41,375 nt of DNA from an uncultured Flavobacteriales bacterium. Its GTDB lineage: Bacteria > Bacteroidota > Bacteroidia > Flavobacteriales > BACL11. Below are positions 39,701 to 41,375 of the stretch, one piece after another. Below the pieces are notes generated by a model that did no database searches, had not been told where the DNA came from, and saw nothing but the letters and a program-made list of their open reading frames with translations. The translations under genes and the position numbers were made by a program. Numbering within the stretch: the first letter of the stretch is position 1; each line of letters begins with the position of its first letter. Where the stretch lies: positions 1-41,375 of the forward strand of contig CATMIT010000002.1 of assembly GCA_950069165.1 (NCBI GenBank), written 5' to 3'.

Positions 39701-41375
39701 AACTTGTAAAGGATAGCCAGGTCCAACTAAGGTCAGTGGACCGGTATCAAAACAATTATTACCATCAATAACTGTAATATTATATGAACCTACTGGAAGG
39801 TTAATAAACAGAGAATCAAAAGGAGGTGGATTTGGATTTAAATTTCCATTAATATAATAACTATATGGCGGTATTCCGCCAGAAGGATAAACAGCAATCT
39901 GACCATCATGACCATCCCAACAGCTTACATTTTGAGCATTTACAGTATAACTAAGTACACCTACATTATAATCTACCAAAACAGAATCTGTTAGAGTACA
40001 GCCATTCTGAGTGGTAATAGTGAGAGAATACATAGTTGAAACTGATGGTGTAGCCCAAGGATGAATTATTGTAGGATTATTTAGACCGGTGGTTGGTGTC
40101 CATGAATAAGTTAAATTATTCCCTCCAACGACTATAGCGTTCGACATTAATACGCTATCACAAGTAAAATAGTCATTCCCTGCGTTTAATATTATAGCTG
40201 CTAAAGTGTCTGAGGGTGGTGACATTCCGGCACAATCAGAAGAAGTTGTCATATAATAAAACATTGGTGTTATATTAGCATTTACACCTTGATGCAGGAA
40301 ATTATCTATTGGATAATACATAGAATCTACTAAAGAAAAAGGACCCGTAGGATTGCTTGCAGAATACACATGATACACGGTAGCTGGATTTGATCCAGGG
40401 AGATGATTCCATGTAAGTAAAACATCTCCATTATTATCAACAGTAGCACAATTCACATCTGGTGAAACACTTGATGGTGCCTGTATCACTTCAATCGTAA
40501 TTGTAGCAAACTTTATAGCTGGAGCAGGACAAAAATCATCAACAACTTTTATAGCAAATGTATACAAATTTGAAGTAGTATTACATCCAGCATTTGAAGC
40601 AATATGATAGCAGGATGTTTGCCAATTGAAAACCCCTGAAACAATAGATGGGGCTGAAAAAGGCGGAATAACCCCTGCCCCATTATTGAAAGTAGCACAG
40701 GGAGGGTTATCACAAAGAGTTGTTGTTACAAAATCTGCAGCAAACTGCCCACCGGAAACTTCCATTGTTAAATCTTGAGGAGAACCATTTGCATAAACAT
40801 TACTATCGGTTCCTATAATATTAAAATTAACTAAAGTCCCAGCTGTAACTGATAAAAAGTAAGATGGACCAGGAAAAGGTGGCAGAACAACTGGAGGCGC
40901 ATTAGGATTACCGGATGCTAAATTAGGGCAATTTAGTAGTACCACTTGTATTTCCCTGTAAACCTCAGCAACCAATTGCCCACACTTAAAAGCCGATACC
41001 CTTACACAAGTAACAAAATTACCTGAAGTATTTACAGAGAAATAACTAATCTCACCGGTGGCCTGATTGAGCGTAGGATTACCAGGGATAGGAGAAGTGG
41101 TGGTATAAGGAGCAGAAAAAGGCAAAGTAACAGGAGCTGCAGGATTGTATGCCCCATCATCTAGTACATCAGCCCACTCATACACTAAACTATCTAACTC
41201 TGGGTCAGAAGCATTATGGCTATAGGAGAAAGGATAGCCAACACAAATAATTGTTTTTGGTTGCTCATTAAATTGTGGAGAAGAATCAAAACAAGGAGAA
41301 GTGTTTTGCGGAACTCCTGAGATTGAATATGAATACATGACTGCTCTTAAAGTAAAACCCTGATTGGCAAATCCA
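36770..41375 (-). CDS. Giant SprB-repeat T9SS surface protein, 5' partial
   Basis: Cell-surface, adhesin-like protein. The frame is open through the window edge, so the N terminus and signal peptide are missing; at least 1534 residues are visible. The N-terminal part (PFSYSHNASDPELDSLVYEW) is of the kind common in gliding-associated surface proteins. A fibronectin-III-like segment (VYHVYSASNPTGPFSLVDS) and a PKD-like domain follow. Then come about eleven SprB-type repeats of 80-90 residues, each opening like VSCFGANDG and ending like VTDxxGC, plus a last degenerate unit. The final ~75 residues are a type A T9SS sorting domain (FTLYPNPFKQETLLDFG, SGIYFLEVKMDG, KRLVIQ). The role is inferred to be adhesion or gliding; no catalytic domain is visible. 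Confidence 0.9.
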   Translation of the reverse strand, partial: GFANQGFTLRAVMYSYSISGVPQNTSPCFDSSPQFNEQPKTIICVGYPFSYSHNASDPELDSLVYEWADVLDDGAYNPAAPVTLPFSAPYTTTSPIPGNPTLNQATGEISYFSVNTSGNFVTCVRVSAFKCGQLVAEVYREIQVVLLNCPNLASGNPNAPPVVLPPFPGPSYFLSVTAGTLVNFNIIGTDSNVYANGSPQDLTMEVSGGQFAADFVTTTLCDNPPCATFNNGAGVIPPFSAPSIVSGVFNWQTSCYHIASNAGCNTTSNLYTFAIKVVDDFCPAPAIKFATITIEVIQAPSSVSPDVNCATVDNNGDVLLTWNHLPGSNPATVYHVYSASNPTGPFSLVDSMYYPIDNFLHQGVNANITPMFYYMTTSSDCAGMSPPSDTLAAIILNAGNDYFTCDSVLMSNAIVVGGNNLTYSWTPTTGLNNPTIIHPWATPSVSTMYSLTITTQNGCTLTDSVLVDYNVGVLSYTVNAQNVSCWDGHDGQIAVYPSGGIPPYSYYINGNLNPNPPPFDSLFINLPVGSYNITVIDGNNCFDTGPLTLVGPGYPLQVITSDSVAICYGDSNGVANAWGAGGTIPYSFEWYNAAQVSFSNNASVTDLHAGSYFVEITDALGCDTFKTVNVVHPQTPLTASIQIMDVSCKGDSTGFIVASAGGSYAPYTYVWLSGPDTLRTASPTVDITRDSLNNLSVGSYELHIYDNAGCFESYSNVVSEPTNPLIAILNKINDVDCFGDSTGQVQVIVSGGVPAYAYIWDDIAVSSPIISDLAAGLHTVWITDDLGCTIMDTITIYENPLIQDSITIIQNVSCHGGNDGAVSIISTGGILSHSYDWSNGHTNTIQPDTNSGLLFGSYYVIIEDQLGCRVVDSVFISDPDVLETEATKVAHVTCYSFANGIATAIGIGGTIPYTFSWDSINGQTGDTAFNLTPGVHTVYITDAKGCMNSDTVVITQPFELIVNIMDSLTIHPYCTGVSSASLTAIASGGTLNYSYVWSDDPTIPQTTPTATLLAAGIYSITVTDSRGCIAIDTTDISAYTNAMDAKIDTQLYNGNVEVSCFGANDGMAIVSTWDAHAPYTYQWFGPNNYNATNDSIDNLFAGAYSVTIEDTNGCLINRYINLTEPDLLQYTSYLSSNESCLGACNGTVTLDILGGTFPYFGIATNNSTTNVIISQILSDTITFPGICSGIYTISLTDDNGCQSTLIQGGNSQQTIGTTIATYATIDPATVQHLICYGVPTGSVAVQGPMAAPNYTYSWEDLVGNSFGTDTIADNLSAGTYVLFAHYSDSFGSYPGCTTTDTITITQPTEIMTNATVNDALCNGQSSGSITTAASGGTPNFTYFWYPNSSSSSFINNLSAGTYSVDITDNNNCYKIDTFIVAEPTAVVVSITQNGNQLQSSVSGGTPSYSYQWSSGQTSHNINANNSGAYTLTITDANGCVQASNTIVITAITQIEAEEFTLYPNPFKQETLLDFGANKEMVSIKILDVCGNALETHDLKNAEQFTIKRGKKASGIYFLEVKMDGETYHKRLVIQ
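37030..39950 (-). repeat. Tandem SprB-type repeats within the giant surface gene
   Basis: About eleven degenerate protein repeats with a period of roughly 240-290 bp. The opening Cys motifs lie, reading the minus strand from high to low coordinates, near 39925, 39680, 39430, 39165, 38935, 38695, 38455, 38200, 37960, 37670 and 37410. A degenerate unit without the opening Cys sits near 37060-37200. Nucleotide identity between units looks low, so this is an old array rather than a recent duplication. Positions are approximate, read by eye. Confidence 0.8.

Noticed and set aside
1..41375. Search for CRISPR arrays, tRNA or rRNA genes, insertion sequences, phage or defence genes
   Set aside because: Nothing with the needed repeats, folds or protein motifs was seen; the only tandem repeats are protein-level SprB units and the L17 tail.

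Overview
The window is a compact, AT-rich chromosomal segment from a member of the phylum Bacteroidota, most likely Flavobacteriales-like. The evidence is: SprB-repeat and type IX secretion (T9SS) C-terminal domains; promoters of the TAnnTTTG type; start codons preceded by A-rich leaders rather than Shine-Dalgarno sequences; a str-S10-spc-alpha ribosomal supercluster without tuf; and carA-eno-gltA downstream of rplQ. I see no rRNA, tRNA, CRISPR array, insertion sequence or prophage. No stretch over 300 bases lacks a gene.

Region 1 (1-7805, + strand) is a catabolic gene group. It holds a thiolase (5' end outside the window), phosphoenolpyruvate synthase, a long acyl-CoA dehydrogenase, a short-chain dehydrogenase and a class-3-like aldehyde dehydrogenase. 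Together these fit conversion of fatty acids and aldehydes to acetyl-CoA, with PEP synthase linking carbon flow to gluconeogenesis. It ends with a broken TMEM229-like membrane protein gene that has an in-frame TAG at a conserved Trp. Region 2 (7858-10788) is a DEAD-box RNA helicase convergent with a UbiD-family decarboxylase; their stop codons touch.

Region 3 (10863-14569, - strand) is carA-eno-gltA. Region 4 (14658-33007, - strand) is one 33-gene run from rpsL to rplQ, with gaps of 25 bp or less. It contains EF-G, SecY, methionine aminopeptidase, IF-1 and RpoA. Two of its ribosomal proteins carry unusual tails: L17 has 233 extra residues, 38% glutamate, and L5 has about 85 extra charged residues. 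The run is bounded by a promoter upstream of rpsL and a hairpin terminator after rplQ.

Region 5 (33192-35753) has a second, divergent EF-G paralogue (-) whose G-domain lacks canonical GTPase residues. It is divergently transcribed from a small helix-turn-helix protein (+). Region 6 (35836-41375) holds two convergent surface-protein genes: a 314-aa secreted protein and a >1500-aa SprB-repeat protein. Their last codons overlap within a near-palindrome, so the same 11 bp encode the end of a sorting-domain-like tail on both strands.

Most of the window is conserved housekeeping. I found no clearly new multi-gene system. The strongest leads are the EF-G paralogue beside a small DNA-binding protein, the acidic tails on L17 and L5, the TAnnTTTG-N4-ATG start arrangement, the interrupted TMEM229-like gene, and the palindromic overlap of the two surface-protein genes.
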